Translations under genes and position numbers: made by a program
Assembly: GCA_947384285.1 (NCBI GenBank)
Contig: CANDGI010000003.1
Coordinates: 79,745 to 143,744 of the forward strand
Direction: 5' to 3'
From: an uncultured Lachnospiraceae bacterium
Lineage (GTDB): Bacteria; Bacillota; Clostridia; Lachnospirales; Lachnospiraceae
DNA: 64,000 nucleotides
In this document: positions 9,285-18,142 of the stretch, piece by piece
Layout of the letters: each line of letters opens with the position of its first letter
Numbering within the stretch: the stretch's first letter is position 1
The notes under the pieces: generated by a model
The model's input: only the letters and a program-made list of their open reading frames with translations
Database searches by the model: none
What the model was told of the DNA's origin: nothing

Positions 9285-10145
9285 CTATTCCATGCTCTTC
9301 TCAATAAAATCCGCAATATAAAAGTCTTCATTCCGATGTTCCTTAAATAAAGTCCCTCGAAATTCCCCTTCGAAAATCTGATGGAGAATACCCACATCCT
9401 CTCCATTGGCAATCACCATATCTGCCCCGGAACAGGTGGCAATCATTGCCGCCGTCAGCTTCGTCGCCATCCCCCCGGTGCCCACATCGCTTCCCGTGGT
9501 TGCTTTTGCCATGGAAAGAATCCCTTCGTCCAGCTGCTCTACCACCGGAATCAGCTCTGCATCAGGATTCCTGTGGGGGTCATCCGTAAACAGGCCGTCA
9601 ATATCCGACAAAAGAATCAGCAAATCTGCTCCCACCAGAGAAGCCACCAACGCAGAAAGGGTGTCATTGTCCCCAAACTGCATCTCATAAGTGGAAATCG
9701 TGTCATTCTCATTGACAACCGGAATAATGCCCAGACGAAACAGCTCCTCAAAGGTATTCTGCGCATTTTTCCGGGAAACATTATCCTTCATGGTTCCCTT
9801 GGTCATAAGAATCTGGCCCGCTGTCTGGTGGTATTCCGAAAACAATTTCTGATAGGTCATCATCAGCCTTGCCTGCCCCACAGCCGCACATGCCTGCTTG
9901 GTGGAAATATGATCCGGCCGTTCCGTCAGTCCAATCACCTTCCGCCCTACGGCTATGGCGCCGGAGCTTACCAGACACACATCAATTCCCCGGTTTCGGA
10001 TATCGCAAAGCTCCCGCACCAAACGTTCCACTTTCCCAAGATTGAGCCTTCCTGTGGCTGCATGGTGCAAAGATGCCGAACCGATTTTCACAACCACTCT
10101 CTTTTTCTTTCCAAAATATTCTTTTGCTTCCATGATTTTCTCCAT
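9285..10145 (-). CDS. proB: Glutamate 5-kinase
   Basis: A 286-residue kinase for the first step of proline synthesis (glutamate to glutamyl-5-phosphate). Amino acid kinase motifs are present: VVVKIGSASL near the start, LVSSGAIAVG, and FGDNDTLSALVASLVGADLLI in nucleotide and glutamate binding. The protein ends after the kinase domain and lacks the C-terminal PUA domain of the roughly 370-residue E. coli enzyme, as in many Firmicutes. Two starts are possible, 10145 (AGGAG four bases away) and 10133 (GGAG six bases away). The partner proA is not next to it; downstream is a 240-base AT-rich gap with nothing recognisable. Confidence 0.94.
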   Translation of the reverse strand: MEKIMEAKEYFGKKKRVVVKIGSASLHHAATGRLNLGKVERLVRELCDIRNRGIDVCLVSSGAIAVGRKVIGLTERPDHISTKQACAAVGQARLMMTYQKLFSEYHQTAGQILMTKGTMKDNVSRKNAQNTFEELFRLGIIPVVNENDTISTYEMQFGDNDTLSALVASLVGADLLILLSDIDGLFTDDPHRNPDAELIPVVEQLDEGILSMAKATTGSDVGTGGMATKLTAAMIATCSGADMVIANGEDVGILHQIFEGEFRGTLFKEHRNEDFYIADFIEKSME

Positions 10146-10159
10146 TCATCTCCTGCACT

Positions 10160-11500
10160 TTATTGATTCTGCCACTCATCCGCCGTCTTTGCACTGGGGT
10201 AAATCTGATCCATCCGCTGGTCTGGAAATTCTGCGTCCACCCAGGACTCCATCTGATTTTTTGGCGGAATTCCCTGAGCCCGTTCCCCGCAGCGCACCAA
10301 AGCTGCTGTGGAGATGACGATATCCCACACCATAAACACCAGGAACATCCAAGTCAATGCCTTTCCCAGCTTTTTGGGTATTTTCTCAATCCAGCCAGAC
10401 ATCAAAGGATAGAGCCGCTTCATCCACACCCAGGCTGCAATTCCCCAGAAAAAACAATACAAAAGGTTGATGCGGCCGCCCAGATTAAAAGGAATATCAC
10501 TGTAATCCCAAAATACAGTTCCAAATGCCAATTCTGTAAATACACTGCAGATATATTCATAAGCTCCGCCTAGCAAGGTTCCTGCCGCAAATATATGGCT
10601 GTCCTCCTGATTCCGGTAACGGTAAAGTACAATCGTAGCTCCGGCAACGCCGATTCCCCATACCAGGCTGAAGGTTCCATAGACCAAGCTGCTTCTGCTC
10701 ATCCACCAGCCCATGGTAAAACGGCAGAAAACCATCTCCACCAACGCTCCTAAAAAAGATCCCAGGAAAAAAATCCAGACAATTTTGTGGAAGCTGCACC
10801 CATAGGCAAACACCGTTTTCTGGCGTATTAACTCCTGCTTTTCCTCCTCTGTTTCTGCCTTTTTCTTCTCCAAACCGGGAAATGCCCGGCTCATACGCCT
10901 GTCCACAAGGCCTACAATGGCCGCCTGCAAGGAATGGGAAGCCTGGTTCAGCCCTTGTGCAATCTCACACATGGCCTGGTTTTGGTTTTTGATTTTCAGC
11001 AGGGCTCCCACCGTCATAATAACATCCACCGCCAAAACCACGCAAAGCACTGCCAAGACAACCATGCCAGGCAGATATGGTATCTTTTCCAGCACTGCCA
11101 GCAGCATAGGATTGATGAATTTTATCACAAGAATTCCTAACGCGCCCCAAATCACAGCTGCCGTAAGGCAGATATAGCCGCCGGCCTGGAACCTTTTGCC
11201 AGAATAATCCCAAAGCCTGATATGGAATGTTTTTTCCATGATTAATCCTGTCAGTAGTTCCGTAACTGTGCCTACAATCATGCATCCCAAAAACAGGTAG
11301 AACCATTCTCCCCTCAAAGAATCCATAAAAATCAGCATGAATAGGGTGGAAATTCCGTATACCGGACAAAGCATCCCGTTTAAAAGCCCTCTGTTTACAA
11401 ATTTTCTCCGGCCGGCTGCCGCATAGACCACTTCCAGGCACCAGCCAAGGAAGCTGTAAAGAAAGAACAGGGATATTAATTCAAAACCTGTATCTATCAT
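10160..11500 (-). CDS. Duplicated ABC_trans_CmpB-type membrane protein (putative ABC transporter permease)
   Basis: A 446-residue membrane protein made of two related halves. The first half contains LFFLYSFLGWCLEVVYAA and GLLNGMLCPVYGISTL; the second repeats the pattern with WIFFLGSFLGALVEMVFCR and SSLVYGTFSLVWGIGV. Each half has about four or five membrane segments, with a charged cytoplasmic linker near residues 190-225. GAGGAAA six bases before the ATG at 11498-11500 decides the start. The family is annotated as putative ABC permease, but no ATPase gene lies nearby and no substrate is known. It lies 14 bases upstream of proB and is probably cotranscribed with it. Confidence 0.85.
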   Translation of the reverse strand: MIDTGFELISLFFLYSFLGWCLEVVYAAAGRRKFVNRGLLNGMLCPVYGISTLFMLIFMDSLRGEWFYLFLGCMIVGTVTELLTGLIMEKTFHIRLWDYSGKRFQAGGYICLTAAVIWGALGILVIKFINPMLLAVLEKIPYLPGMVVLAVLCVVLAVDVIMTVGALLKIKNQNQAMCEIAQGLNQASHSLQAAIVGLVDRRMSRAFPGLEKKKAETEEEKQELIRQKTVFAYGCSFHKIVWIFFLGSFLGALVEMVFCRFTMGWWMSRSSLVYGTFSLVWGIGVAGATIVLYRYRNQEDSHIFAAGTLLGGAYEYICSVFTELAFGTVFWDYSDIPFNLGGRINLLYCFFWGIAAWVWMKRLYPLMSGWIEKIPKKLGKALTWMFLVFMVWDIVISTAALVRCGERAQGIPPKNQMESWVDAEFPDQRMDQIYPSAKTADEWQNQ

Positions 11501-11567
11501 AAGCGTTTCCTCTTTCTGTATCATTAAAAATATGTTTCCTGTGTATCAAAATATGAAAGTTGCGTGT

Positions 11568-11637
11568 TAGGCGCTTACAAACAATTTCTTGCGCAAATTG
11601 GCAAAATTTTTGTCGTACGCCTTTCTGGTTTATCCAG
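11568..11637. repeat. Family D 70-bp dispersed repeat, copy 1
   Basis: A 70-base block from TAGGCGCTTAC to GGTTTATCCAG, with core ACAATTTCTTGCGCAAA. It matches 17984-18053 at about 85% identity in the same orientation. It ends two bases before the MATE stop codon. Confidence 0.85.
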
Positions 11638-11638
11638 G

Positions 11639-13039
11639 TTAGGAAGCTGTGTCGACAATGTTTTGCAGCCAGATTCCTTTTTTTACCAGGACATATCCTA
11701 GAATGCATTTCAGGGTTTCAATCAGCTGGCAGCTTAGATACACTAATACAATGGGCAGCGCTGTAAAGTTTGCCAGGACAAAGGCGAGGGGGATGTCTGC
11801 AATCCACACATATACGCTGTCAAATAGTACTGTAATCCAGGTTTTTCCGCCGGAGCGGAGGGTAAAATAGCACCCATGCATAAATGCATACAAAGGCATG
11901 CATCCGGCGGCTATCAGGATAAACCTTGCAGCCAGGGACTGCACCTCCCCGGAAGTGTTGTAAATCAAGGGGAAGAATGGTGAAATCAATGCCAGCAGGC
12001 TTCCAAACACCAGGCAGGTGGAAACGGTAAAAAACAATAGCTTCCGGTCCGTGTCCTTTGCTTCCTCCATTTTCCCTGCTCCTAATAACTGCCCTACGAT
12101 AATGGAAATAGCGCCTCCGGTAGAGATAAATACCACATTGAACAGATTTGACACCGTACTGGAAATATTCAGCGCTGCCACCACCGACAATCCCCGGACC
12201 GAATAGCATTGCAGCAAAAAGGCCTGTCCCGTGGACCATGCAATTTCGTTCAGCATGATAGGGATTCCCTTCTGGATAATATTGGCCGTCAATTCCCTGG
12301 GTATCTTAAGGCTTCGGAAGGCTCCTTGGATAAAAGGATGCTCCTGCCTGTGCCTGTAGGTCCAGCATATGAGCACGGCGCATTCCACCACCCTGGCAAT
12401 ATCTGTGGCAATGGCAGCCCCTACTGCTCCCAGAACCGGCAAACCGAATCTGCCGAAAATCAGCAGATAATTGCCGATAAGGTTAACAAAAACTGCAATA
12501 ATCCCCGCCTTCATGGGTAAAATGGTTTCCCCTGTCTCACGCAGGGTGCTTGCATAAGCCTGGGAAATGGCATAGGGCACGATGCCCAGTATCATCACCG
12601 CCAGGTATTCCTTTCCATATGCCAGGGTTTTTGCAATATCGCCGCTCTGGGCGCCCTCATGGAGGTACAGCATAATCAATTCCTCTCCTGCCGCCACAAA
12701 CAAGATGATTGCAGCCGCTGCCGTCAGCATGCAGACGATGAATTTAAAACGGAAGGTATTGCGCACGCCTTCCTGGCTTCCCTTTCCATAATACTGGGCA
12801 GTAAAAATCCCGGCGCTGGAAACGCCGCCGAAAATGCAGATATTAAATACCGTCATAAACTGGTTGACGATGGCGACGCCGCTCATCTGCTCCGTTCCCA
12901 CCTGCCCTACCATAATATTGTCCAAAAGGCTTACAAAATTGGTAATGCCGTTTTGGATAATAACAGGCACCACAATCATCAGAACCATCCGGTAAAATGC
13001 TTTATCTCCTATGTACTTCTTCCAAAAATTCTGTCCCAT
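11639..13039 (-). CDS. MATE family efflux transporter
   Basis: A 466-residue, 12-segment transporter of the MATE family, expected to export organic cations or drugs in exchange for Na+ or H+. The N-terminal half contains VPVIIQNGITNFVSLLDNIM and GQVGTEQMSGVAIVNQ, the usual first-helix signature. The second half repeats the fold (KGIPIMLNEIAWSTGQAF). The frame is open upstream to a GTG at 13093, but AGGAAGG six bases before the ATG at 13037-13039 gives the best start. The substrate is unknown. The stop codon abuts repeat family D. Confidence 0.93.
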   Translation of the reverse strand: MGQNFWKKYIGDKAFYRMVLMIVVPVIIQNGITNFVSLLDNIMVGQVGTEQMSGVAIVNQFMTVFNICIFGGVSSAGIFTAQYYGKGSQEGVRNTFRFKFIVCMLTAAAAIILFVAAGEELIMLYLHEGAQSGDIAKTLAYGKEYLAVMILGIVPYAISQAYASTLRETGETILPMKAGIIAVFVNLIGNYLLIFGRFGLPVLGAVGAAIATDIARVVECAVLICWTYRHRQEHPFIQGAFRSLKIPRELTANIIQKGIPIMLNEIAWSTGQAFLLQCYSVRGLSVVAALNISSTVSNLFNVVFISTGGAISIIVGQLLGAGKMEEAKDTDRKLLFFTVSTCLVFGSLLALISPFFPLIYNTSGEVQSLAARFILIAAGCMPLYAFMHGCYFTLRSGGKTWITVLFDSVYVWIADIPLAFVLANFTALPIVLVYLSCQLIETLKCILGYVLVKKGIWLQNIVDTAS

Positions 13040-13218
13040 ACCATTCCTTCCTGCTTGGCTCATATAGTCCAAACCAATCAACCATATGTTCACTTTCCTG
13101 AATTTCCATCTTTTTTACAGTATGATTGTAAGTCTAACACAAACAGCCGTTTGTGACAATATAATTATAAAAAAATGGCATAAATTTCCGTGGCCTGCAT
13201 CGGTGCATGACCAAGAAA

Positions 13219-13344
13219 TCAAGGCATTTCAATAATTCTTCCAAAAATAAGCGTCTGGAATCCCATTCCTGGAACTCCAGACGCTATATGCTTTCCGGCT
13301 TTTGCCGCTTCCTCAATGGTTGCAATAACCCCTTGTTTCTGCAT
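13219..13344 (-). pseudogene. Possible remnant of a GGGtGRT gene 3' end
   Basis: A 41-codon frame contains VIATIEEAAKAGKHIASG. Its TIEEAAKAGK resembles the C-terminus SIEEAAKAGKF of the GGGtGRT protein that ends 300 bases upstream in the direction of transcription, and the DNA is also similar over about 30 bases. The rest does not match. It is most simply a decayed partial copy. Only a weak ribosome binding site (GGAAACG) precedes the ATG, and a stop codon lies seven codons upstream. Confidence 0.35.
13250..13285 (-). terminator. Candidate terminator within the 13040-13644 gap
   Basis: AGCGTCTGGA (13250-13259) pairs with TCCAGACGCT (13276-13285); on the minus strand TTATTTTTGG follows. It could end transcripts coming from the GGGtGRT operon. 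Confidence 0.5.
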
Positions 13345-13370
13345 CGTTTCCAAGCCATTTGAGCGCTACG

Positions 13371-13413
13371 TGAGGGTTATTCGTGAGGGTTGTATGAGGG
13401 GCTCTTGAGGGTT
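13371..13413. repeat. Four TGAGGG(T/G) iterations
   Basis: TGAGGGTT starts at 13371, 13384 and 13406, with TGAGGGGC at 13395, giving spacings of 13, 11 and 11 bases, about one helical turn each. The gap 13040-13644 holds no convincing intact gene. Confidence 0.6.
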
Positions 13414-13565
13414 ACAGACTCAGCTTTATTTAATGCACGAATCTCTAAATCCCCAGAATCCGCACAAATCCAGGCTTTTTCATATTTCCTGTGGTTGGTG
13501 CGCAAGATATATCTCTATCGTTCCCGCCCATAGTGTTCACAGCAAAACATATTGATATTGTATAT

Positions 13566-13601
13566 CAAAACGCCATAATTCAAATGAACTATGGCGTTTT
13601 G
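13566..13601 (-). terminator. Terminator-like palindrome downstream of the GGGtGRT gene
   Basis: CAAAACGCCATA (13566-13577) and TATGGCGTTTTG (13590-13601) form a 12-bp stem; TTCA/TGAA inside extends it. It lies 43 bases after the GGGtGRT stop codon and ends in TTTTG on the minus strand. Confidence 0.7.
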
Positions 13602-13644
13602 TCTGTCTTTATCTGTTGCTTTTGCTATTTTTAACGCAATCTAA

Positions 13645-14655
13645 TCAAAATTTGCCTGCTTTAGCAGCTTCCTCAATGGAAACGGCAACTGCAACCGTAG
13701 CGCCTACCATTGGGTTATTGCCCATTCCGATTAATCCCATCATTTCTACATGGGCTGGCACGGAGGAAGAACCTGCAAACTGTGCGTCAGAGTGCATACG
13801 TCCCATGGTGTCTGTCATGCCATAGGAAGCCGGGCCTGCTGCCATGTTATCCGGATGAAGGGTACGTCCAGTACCGCCGCCGGATGCAACGGAGAAATAC
13901 TTCTTGCCCTGCTCGTTGCATTCTTTCTTATATGTACCTGCTACCGGATGCTGGAAACGTGTAGGATTGGTGGAATTGCCTGTGATGGATACGCCGACAT
14001 TTTCATGATGCATAATGGCAACGCCTTCCTGTACGTCGTCTGCGCCATAGCATTTTACCGTCGCGCGGAGCCCGTCAGAATATGGTTTTTCATAGACAAC
14101 GTTTAATTTTGCTTCTTTATAGTCATACTCTGTCTCAACGAAGGTAAACCCATTGATACGGGAAATAATCTGGGCAGCGTCTTTTCCAAGGCCGTTTAAG
14201 ATAACGCGCAGAGGTTTCTGGCGGACCTTGTTTGCCTTCTCAGCGATGCCGATTGCGCCTTCTGCTGCTGCAAAGGATTCATGCCCTGCCAGGAAGCAGA
14301 AGCATTCTGTCTCTTCTTCCAGTAACATTTTGCCAAGATTTCCATGTCCAAGGCCAACTTTTCTGTGGTCTGCAACGGATCCTGGAATACAAAAAGCCTG
14401 AAGGCCTTCTCCGATTGCAGCTGCTGCGTCTGCTGCTCTCTTTGCGCCTTTTTTGATTGCGATTGCTGCGCCTACGGTATATGCCCAGCAAGCATTCTCA
14501 AAACAAATCGGCTGGATTTTCTTTACCTGCTCGTAAACGTCAAGCCCAGCGTCTTTTGTGATTTTTTCAGCCTCCTCTACGGAGCTGATTCCATAACTAT
14601 TTAAAACAGAATTGATCTGGTCAATTCTTCTTTCATATGATTCAAATAAAGCCAT
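13645..14655 (-). CDS. GGGtGRT protein
   Basis: A 336-residue protein of the GGGtGRT family, named for its glycine-rich signature, here SVASGGGTGRTLHPDN at residues 256-270. No transmembrane segment or known cofactor motif is evident. Cysteines occur at 51, 56, 89, 118 and 120. The family is typically found beside NifU-like genes in anaerobes, and its biochemical role is not established. AGGAGG nine bases before the ATG at 14653-14655 sets the start; the longer upstream frame lacks support. It follows the NifU-like gene by 174 bases. A link to Fe-S cluster or redox metabolism is inferred from the partner and from a Rex-like operator upstream of the pair. Confidence 0.93.
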   Translation of the reverse strand: MALFESYERRIDQINSVLNSYGISSVEEAEKITKDAGLDVYEQVKKIQPICFENACWAYTVGAAIAIKKGAKRAADAAAAIGEGLQAFCIPGSVADHRKVGLGHGNLGKMLLEEETECFCFLAGHESFAAAEGAIGIAEKANKVRQKPLRVILNGLGKDAAQIISRINGFTFVETEYDYKEAKLNVVYEKPYSDGLRATVKCYGADDVQEGVAIMHHENVGVSITGNSTNPTRFQHPVAGTYKKECNEQGKKYFSVASGGGTGRTLHPDNMAAGPASYGMTDTMGRMHSDAQFAGSSSVPAHVEMMGLIGMGNNPMVGATVAVAVSIEEAAKAGKF

Positions 14656-14829
14656 TTGAAATGTCCTCCTATCTTTTTGAACAATGGTTCTTACCTTACG
14701 TAAACTTCCATCTTGCGCAGCCTTCCCTTTTCCAAGCCAGTGCACACATATCATGCAAAACGCCTAAGACATTCCACCCTGTGCGCCCTGCCCTTCTTCG
14801 GGCCGCATGGCTGGCTTACCTGCTTTTGG

Positions 14830-15522
14830 CTATTCTACGCGCGGATCAATAATCTTAGCTGCATCTGCTACACGGCCATACTGTCCTTTTGCCTTCTCCC
14901 AAGCAGTGTTAGGATCATCGCCTTTTTTGATAAAGTCAGTCATTTTTCCAAGGCTTACGAACTGATATCCGATAACTTCATTGTCTTTATCCAAAGCAAT
15001 ACCGGTTACATAACCTTCTGCCATTTCCAGATAACGAACACCTTTTTCCTTTGTTGCATACATGGTACCAACCTGAGAACGAAGCCCTTTTCCTAAGTCT
15101 TCCAGACCAGCGCCTACTGCCAGTCCATCATCGGAAAATGCACTCTGGGTACGTCCGTATACAATCTGTAAAAACAGCTCCCTCATAGCCGTATTGATTG
15201 CATCACAGACAAGGTCTGTATTCAATGCTTCCAGAATTGTCTTACCCTGCAGGATCTCTGCTGCCATAGCTGCAGAATGGGTCATGCCGGAACATCCAAT
15301 GGTCTCCACCAAAGCTTCCTCAATCACGCCGTTTTTTACATTCAGTGAGAGCTTACATGCGCCCTGCTGGGGAGCACACCAGCCGATACCATGTGTAAAA
15401 CCAGAAATATCTTCAATTTTCTTGGAATGCACCCATTTTCCTTCTTCTGGAATTGGAGCTGGTTCATGTTTTGCGCCCTTAGCTACCGGACACATGTTTT
15501 CAACTTCCTTCGTGTAAATCAT
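14830..15522 (-). CDS. NifU-like iron-sulfur scaffold-related protein
   Basis: A 230-residue protein related to the NifU/IscU scaffold. The scaffold-like part contains GWCAPQQGACKLSLNV (C49 and C56) and ETIGCSGMTHSAAMAAEIL (C77), which resembles the NifU loop GCxSxxxS followed by a helix. A fourth cysteine, C11, lies in the N-terminal segment. The C-terminal half (YLEMAEGYVTGIALDKDNE) is not part of canonical NifU. AAGGAG seven bases before the ATG at 15520-15522 sets the start. It is the first gene of the two-gene unit with GGGtGRT. Scaffold function is likely from homology, but direct cluster assembly by this subfamily is inference. Confidence 0.88.
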   Translation of the reverse strand: MIYTKEVENMCPVAKGAKHEPAPIPEEGKWVHSKKIEDISGFTHGIGWCAPQQGACKLSLNVKNGVIEEALVETIGCSGMTHSAAMAAEILQGKTILEALNTDLVCDAINTAMRELFLQIVYGRTQSAFSDDGLAVGAGLEDLGKGLRSQVGTMYATKEKGVRYLEMAEGYVTGIALDKDNEVIGYQFVSLGKMTDFIKKGDDPNTAWEKAKGQYGRVADAAKIIDPRVE

Positions 15523-15549
15523 TTTAAGACTCCTTTCAATGTATACATT

Positions 15550-15586
15550 TTTTAACCATGTTAAAACATTGTTATGCATTTAACAT
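15550..15586 (-). promoter_or_regulatory. Rex-like operator and second palindrome upstream of the NifU-like gene
   Basis: TTGTTATGCATTTAACAT at 15569-15586 matches the clostridial Rex motif TTGTTAA-N4-TTAACAA at 12 of 14 fixed positions. A second palindrome, TTTTAAC-cat-GTTAAAA, lies at 15550-15566. Both are 28-64 bases upstream of the start codon, where repressor binding would block transcription. Rex responds to the NADH/NAD+ ratio. Confidence 0.6.
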
Positions 15587-15678
15587 TCTTATATCATATT
15601 TAACCATATTTTTCATCATTCGTCCAGTGTTTTCCAGAGAATTTTTACGTTAATCTAAAGTTTCAGGTGAACCTCTAT

Positions 15679-17265
15679 TTAATCCAGAACCTCCATTTTG
15701 GCAAAGGAAACGGAGGCTGCCGCCGCTCCGGCAAAAGTTAAAAGCCCCATCACAACAATCATCATAAAAAATCCCGCTTCCACGGAAACAAGGATTCCGG
15801 ACACAATAGCGGCAACCATCCCGATAACAATCGCAATCCCCTGGAACAGCACTTTCACAAGGGTCCGCCCGGTATTCCCAAGGATATTTCCAATCAATGC
15901 GTCCGCCAGCATTCCGTAATACAGCCGGTTGGCCTGCAGGCAGACATACAAAAGCACTGTAAGCACCGTGAGCGCCGGGCCGATTCCAAACACAGCTGCG
16001 CCTGGAAGCGTAATTAAAATCCCGTCCACAACAGCCCGGATATGTTCAATCTTTGTGGCATACCACACTTTTTTCAGAGGAGTGTCCGGTATCAGGTAGG
16101 TATATGGATTTTCCAGCTCCTTGGACCATTTGGTGGCATATCCGCTGAAAATAAATACCATGTAGCTTGCCACGCCTGGGATAATAAAAACCTTAGCAGG
16201 GCCTAATTCGCTTACCGCATGGTTAAAGTACCCAACCGCCCCAATCAGCACCCCTATCCCAAAACACAGCAAAGTATTCCAGCCAAAAATAAAGGTTGGG
16301 TTCTTTTTATACTCCAGCATCTGCCTGAAATAAATTGCCTTCGCATAAAAACCTTTGTATTCCACAGATGCCCGCTTAAATTTCCGGTGCTTTTCCAGCC
16401 AGGGCACAGAGGCAACTCCCTTTTTCTGCTTCATCCGCCGCTCCTGGTATTCGTCTGCAAATTTCATGGCATCTTCATAATAGGCGCCTGTGCATTCCAT
16501 CCGCCAGGCGGCAAGAAACATCAGCACGGTAGATACAAGATACAAAACCGTGCCTGTGATATTTACGGCGTCAGGCCCGAGAAAAATCAATCTGGTTGCA
16601 GCCACATTCCACCCCACCACCGGAACCATCTGGATCACCGGCATGGCAAAGAACTCCTGCAGCAGCCCGAAAGACGGCTCCCTGGTAATCATAAGAAATA
16701 CTGCAATCCCTATCACAGCCGCGATAAACAGATACATAGCAAGTACCAGGCCTTTGAAAAATTTCTCTGGCAGCTTTTCATTGCCGTAACAGAAAATAAT
16801 GGCGGAAGCCTCCAAAATGCTTTCAAATACCACAAAAAACAGAAAGTACAAAAACGTCTGCAAGAGGCTGGCATCAAACCACAGCACGCCGGCTGCCCCA
16901 ATCACTATTCCAATCAAGATATTCATTGCAAAGGATTTTACCCCGGCGAACATCAATACCAGCTTAGGGCTTACCGGGGAAGAAAATACAAAATGCACTT
17001 CACTGGGGCGGAACAAAAGCCCTTTTCGTTTGGCATAGCTAATCAGGTTTGCCGGAATCAGCCAAAAGATCAGCATGGAAAGAATCGTTACCAAATTTTT
17101 CGAAGAGTTAAACTCCCCCTCCTGTATCATCATGTGGAAACTGTTGTAAATCATCACAACATACAGCGAAATGAAAATTACCATCAGATAAGTTACGGGA
17201 CGCTTCAACGCTTTTTTTATCCTGTTTATAATTGTTCTTTGGTACAGATATACGAAACCTTTCAT
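15679..17265 (-). CDS. ABC transporter permease (ABC-exporter type)
   Basis: A 528-residue membrane protein with about 12 hydrophobic segments, starting YLMVIFISLYVVMIYNSFHMM, and a charged cytoplasmic linker around residues 250-290 (EYQERRMKQKK). It fits the putative ABC exporter permease family found in Firmicutes. Its ATG overlaps the ATPase stop codon by four bases, so the two are coupled and form one exporter. No substrate clue is visible; a gene encoding a peptide or antibiotic precursor was not found nearby. Confidence 0.85.
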   Translation of the reverse strand: MKGFVYLYQRTIINRIKKALKRPVTYLMVIFISLYVVMIYNSFHMMIQEGEFNSSKNLVTILSMLIFWLIPANLISYAKRKGLLFRPSEVHFVFSSPVSPKLVLMFAGVKSFAMNILIGIVIGAAGVLWFDASLLQTFLYFLFFVVFESILEASAIIFCYGNEKLPEKFFKGLVLAMYLFIAAVIGIAVFLMITREPSFGLLQEFFAMPVIQMVPVVGWNVAATRLIFLGPDAVNITGTVLYLVSTVLMFLAAWRMECTGAYYEDAMKFADEYQERRMKQKKGVASVPWLEKHRKFKRASVEYKGFYAKAIYFRQMLEYKKNPTFIFGWNTLLCFGIGVLIGAVGYFNHAVSELGPAKVFIIPGVASYMVFIFSGYATKWSKELENPYTYLIPDTPLKKVWYATKIEHIRAVVDGILITLPGAAVFGIGPALTVLTVLLYVCLQANRLYYGMLADALIGNILGNTGRTLVKVLFQGIAIVIGMVAAIVSGILVSVEAGFFMMIVVMGLLTFAGAAAASVSFAKMEVLD

Positions 17266-17963
17266 TCTGATTCACCGCCTCCCGTAATCTGGAAGAACAG
17301 TTCTTCGATATCCGCATCTTTTGCCTGTTCCCTGGTAAATGTACCTACGATTTTCCCCCGTTCCATAATGAACATGACATCCCACAATTCTTTGACCATT
17401 TCCAGCATATGGGTGCTGATTAACACGGTTGCCCCTTGTTCCTTAAGCTCCAGTACAACCTCCTTCAATTCCTTAATGGCTGCCGGATCCAAGCCCACCA
17501 TAGGCTCATCCAGCAAAATCACCTTGGGCAGAATAGCAAGGGCGCAGCAGATGCTCACCTTCTGCATCATGCCTTTGGACAATTCATTTCCTAACTTTTC
17601 CTGTTTATCCTCCAATTCAAACCGAACCAGAAGCTTCTCAATCTCTTGGTCGGAAATGGAGGAATGGTAGGCACGCCGCACATATTCAATATGCTCCCGG
17701 ACCGTTAAGGCATCAAACATTGCTGGAATTTCCGGCACGTAGGCAAATATCCGCTTCGCCTCCAATGTCCTTGCCGGCATCCGCTCAATGCCCACGCCGC
17801 CCTGACAGCGCAAAAGCCCTGCGATGCATTTAATAATCGTAGATTTTCCGGCTCCGTTTGGCCCTAATAAAATTCCTACCTGTCCTCCAGGCACCGTAAA
17901 GCTTACATGGTCAACCGCCAAATGCTTGCCGTATTTTTTTGTTAAATCTTGAATTTCCAACAT
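17262..17963 (-). CDS. ABC transporter ATP-binding protein
   Basis: A 233-residue ATPase. Walker A is LLGPNGAGKST, the signature is LSKGMMQKVS, Walker B is VILLDEPMVGLDP and the switch histidine is in LISTHMLEM. The LSKGM signature is common in the export-type ABC-2 family. It is first in an operon with the 528-residue permease. Upstream lie a family D repeat and a strong terminator, so it has its own promoter, which was not resolved. Confidence 0.95.
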   Translation of the reverse strand: MLEIQDLTKKYGKHLAVDHVSFTVPGGQVGILLGPNGAGKSTIIKCIAGLLRCQGGVGIERMPARTLEAKRIFAYVPEIPAMFDALTVREHIEYVRRAYHSSISDQEIEKLLVRFELEDKQEKLGNELSKGMMQKVSICCALAILPKVILLDEPMVGLDPAAIKELKEVVLELKEQGATVLISTHMLEMVKELWDVMFIMERGKIVGTFTREQAKDADIEELFFQITGGGESE

Positions 17964-17983
17964 AACCCTCTCTCCTTTTTTCT

Positions 17984-18053
17984 TAGGCTCTTACGAACAA
18001 TTTCTTGCGCAAAATGGCAGAATTTTTGTATGGCGCGTTCCTGGTTTATCCAG
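17984..18053. repeat. Family D 70-bp dispersed repeat, copy 2
   Basis: This 70-base block shares ACAATTTCTTGCGCAAA and CTGGTTTATCCAG with 11568-11637 in the same orientation. It sits 21 bases upstream of the ABC ATPase start codon, so it may carry part of the promoter or leader. Confidence 0.85.
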
Positions 18054-18075
18054 ATGAGGCCATTCGCCCTTCCTC

Positions 18076-18137
18076 AAAAAAAGCCATATGCTTTATTGTA
18101 TTATTCATTTAATACAATAAAGCATATGGCTTTTTTT
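18076..18137. terminator. Strong bidirectional terminator
   Basis: A perfect 21-bp stem (18083-18103 with 18110-18130, arms beginning GCCATATGCTTTATTG) has a six-base loop and is flanked by A7 and T7. It terminates the beta-helix gene on the minus strand. Confidence 0.95.
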
Positions 18138-18142
18138 GTCAA

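Noticed and set aside
9381-10166. A 261-codon plus-strand open frame
   Set aside because: It is antisense to proB, with a His/Arg-rich shadow translation.
16219-17670. A 483-codon plus-strand open frame
   Set aside because: It is antisense to the ABC permease and ATPase genes, is rich in His, Pro and Gln, matches no family I recognise and lacks coding character. The minus-strand genes are clear.
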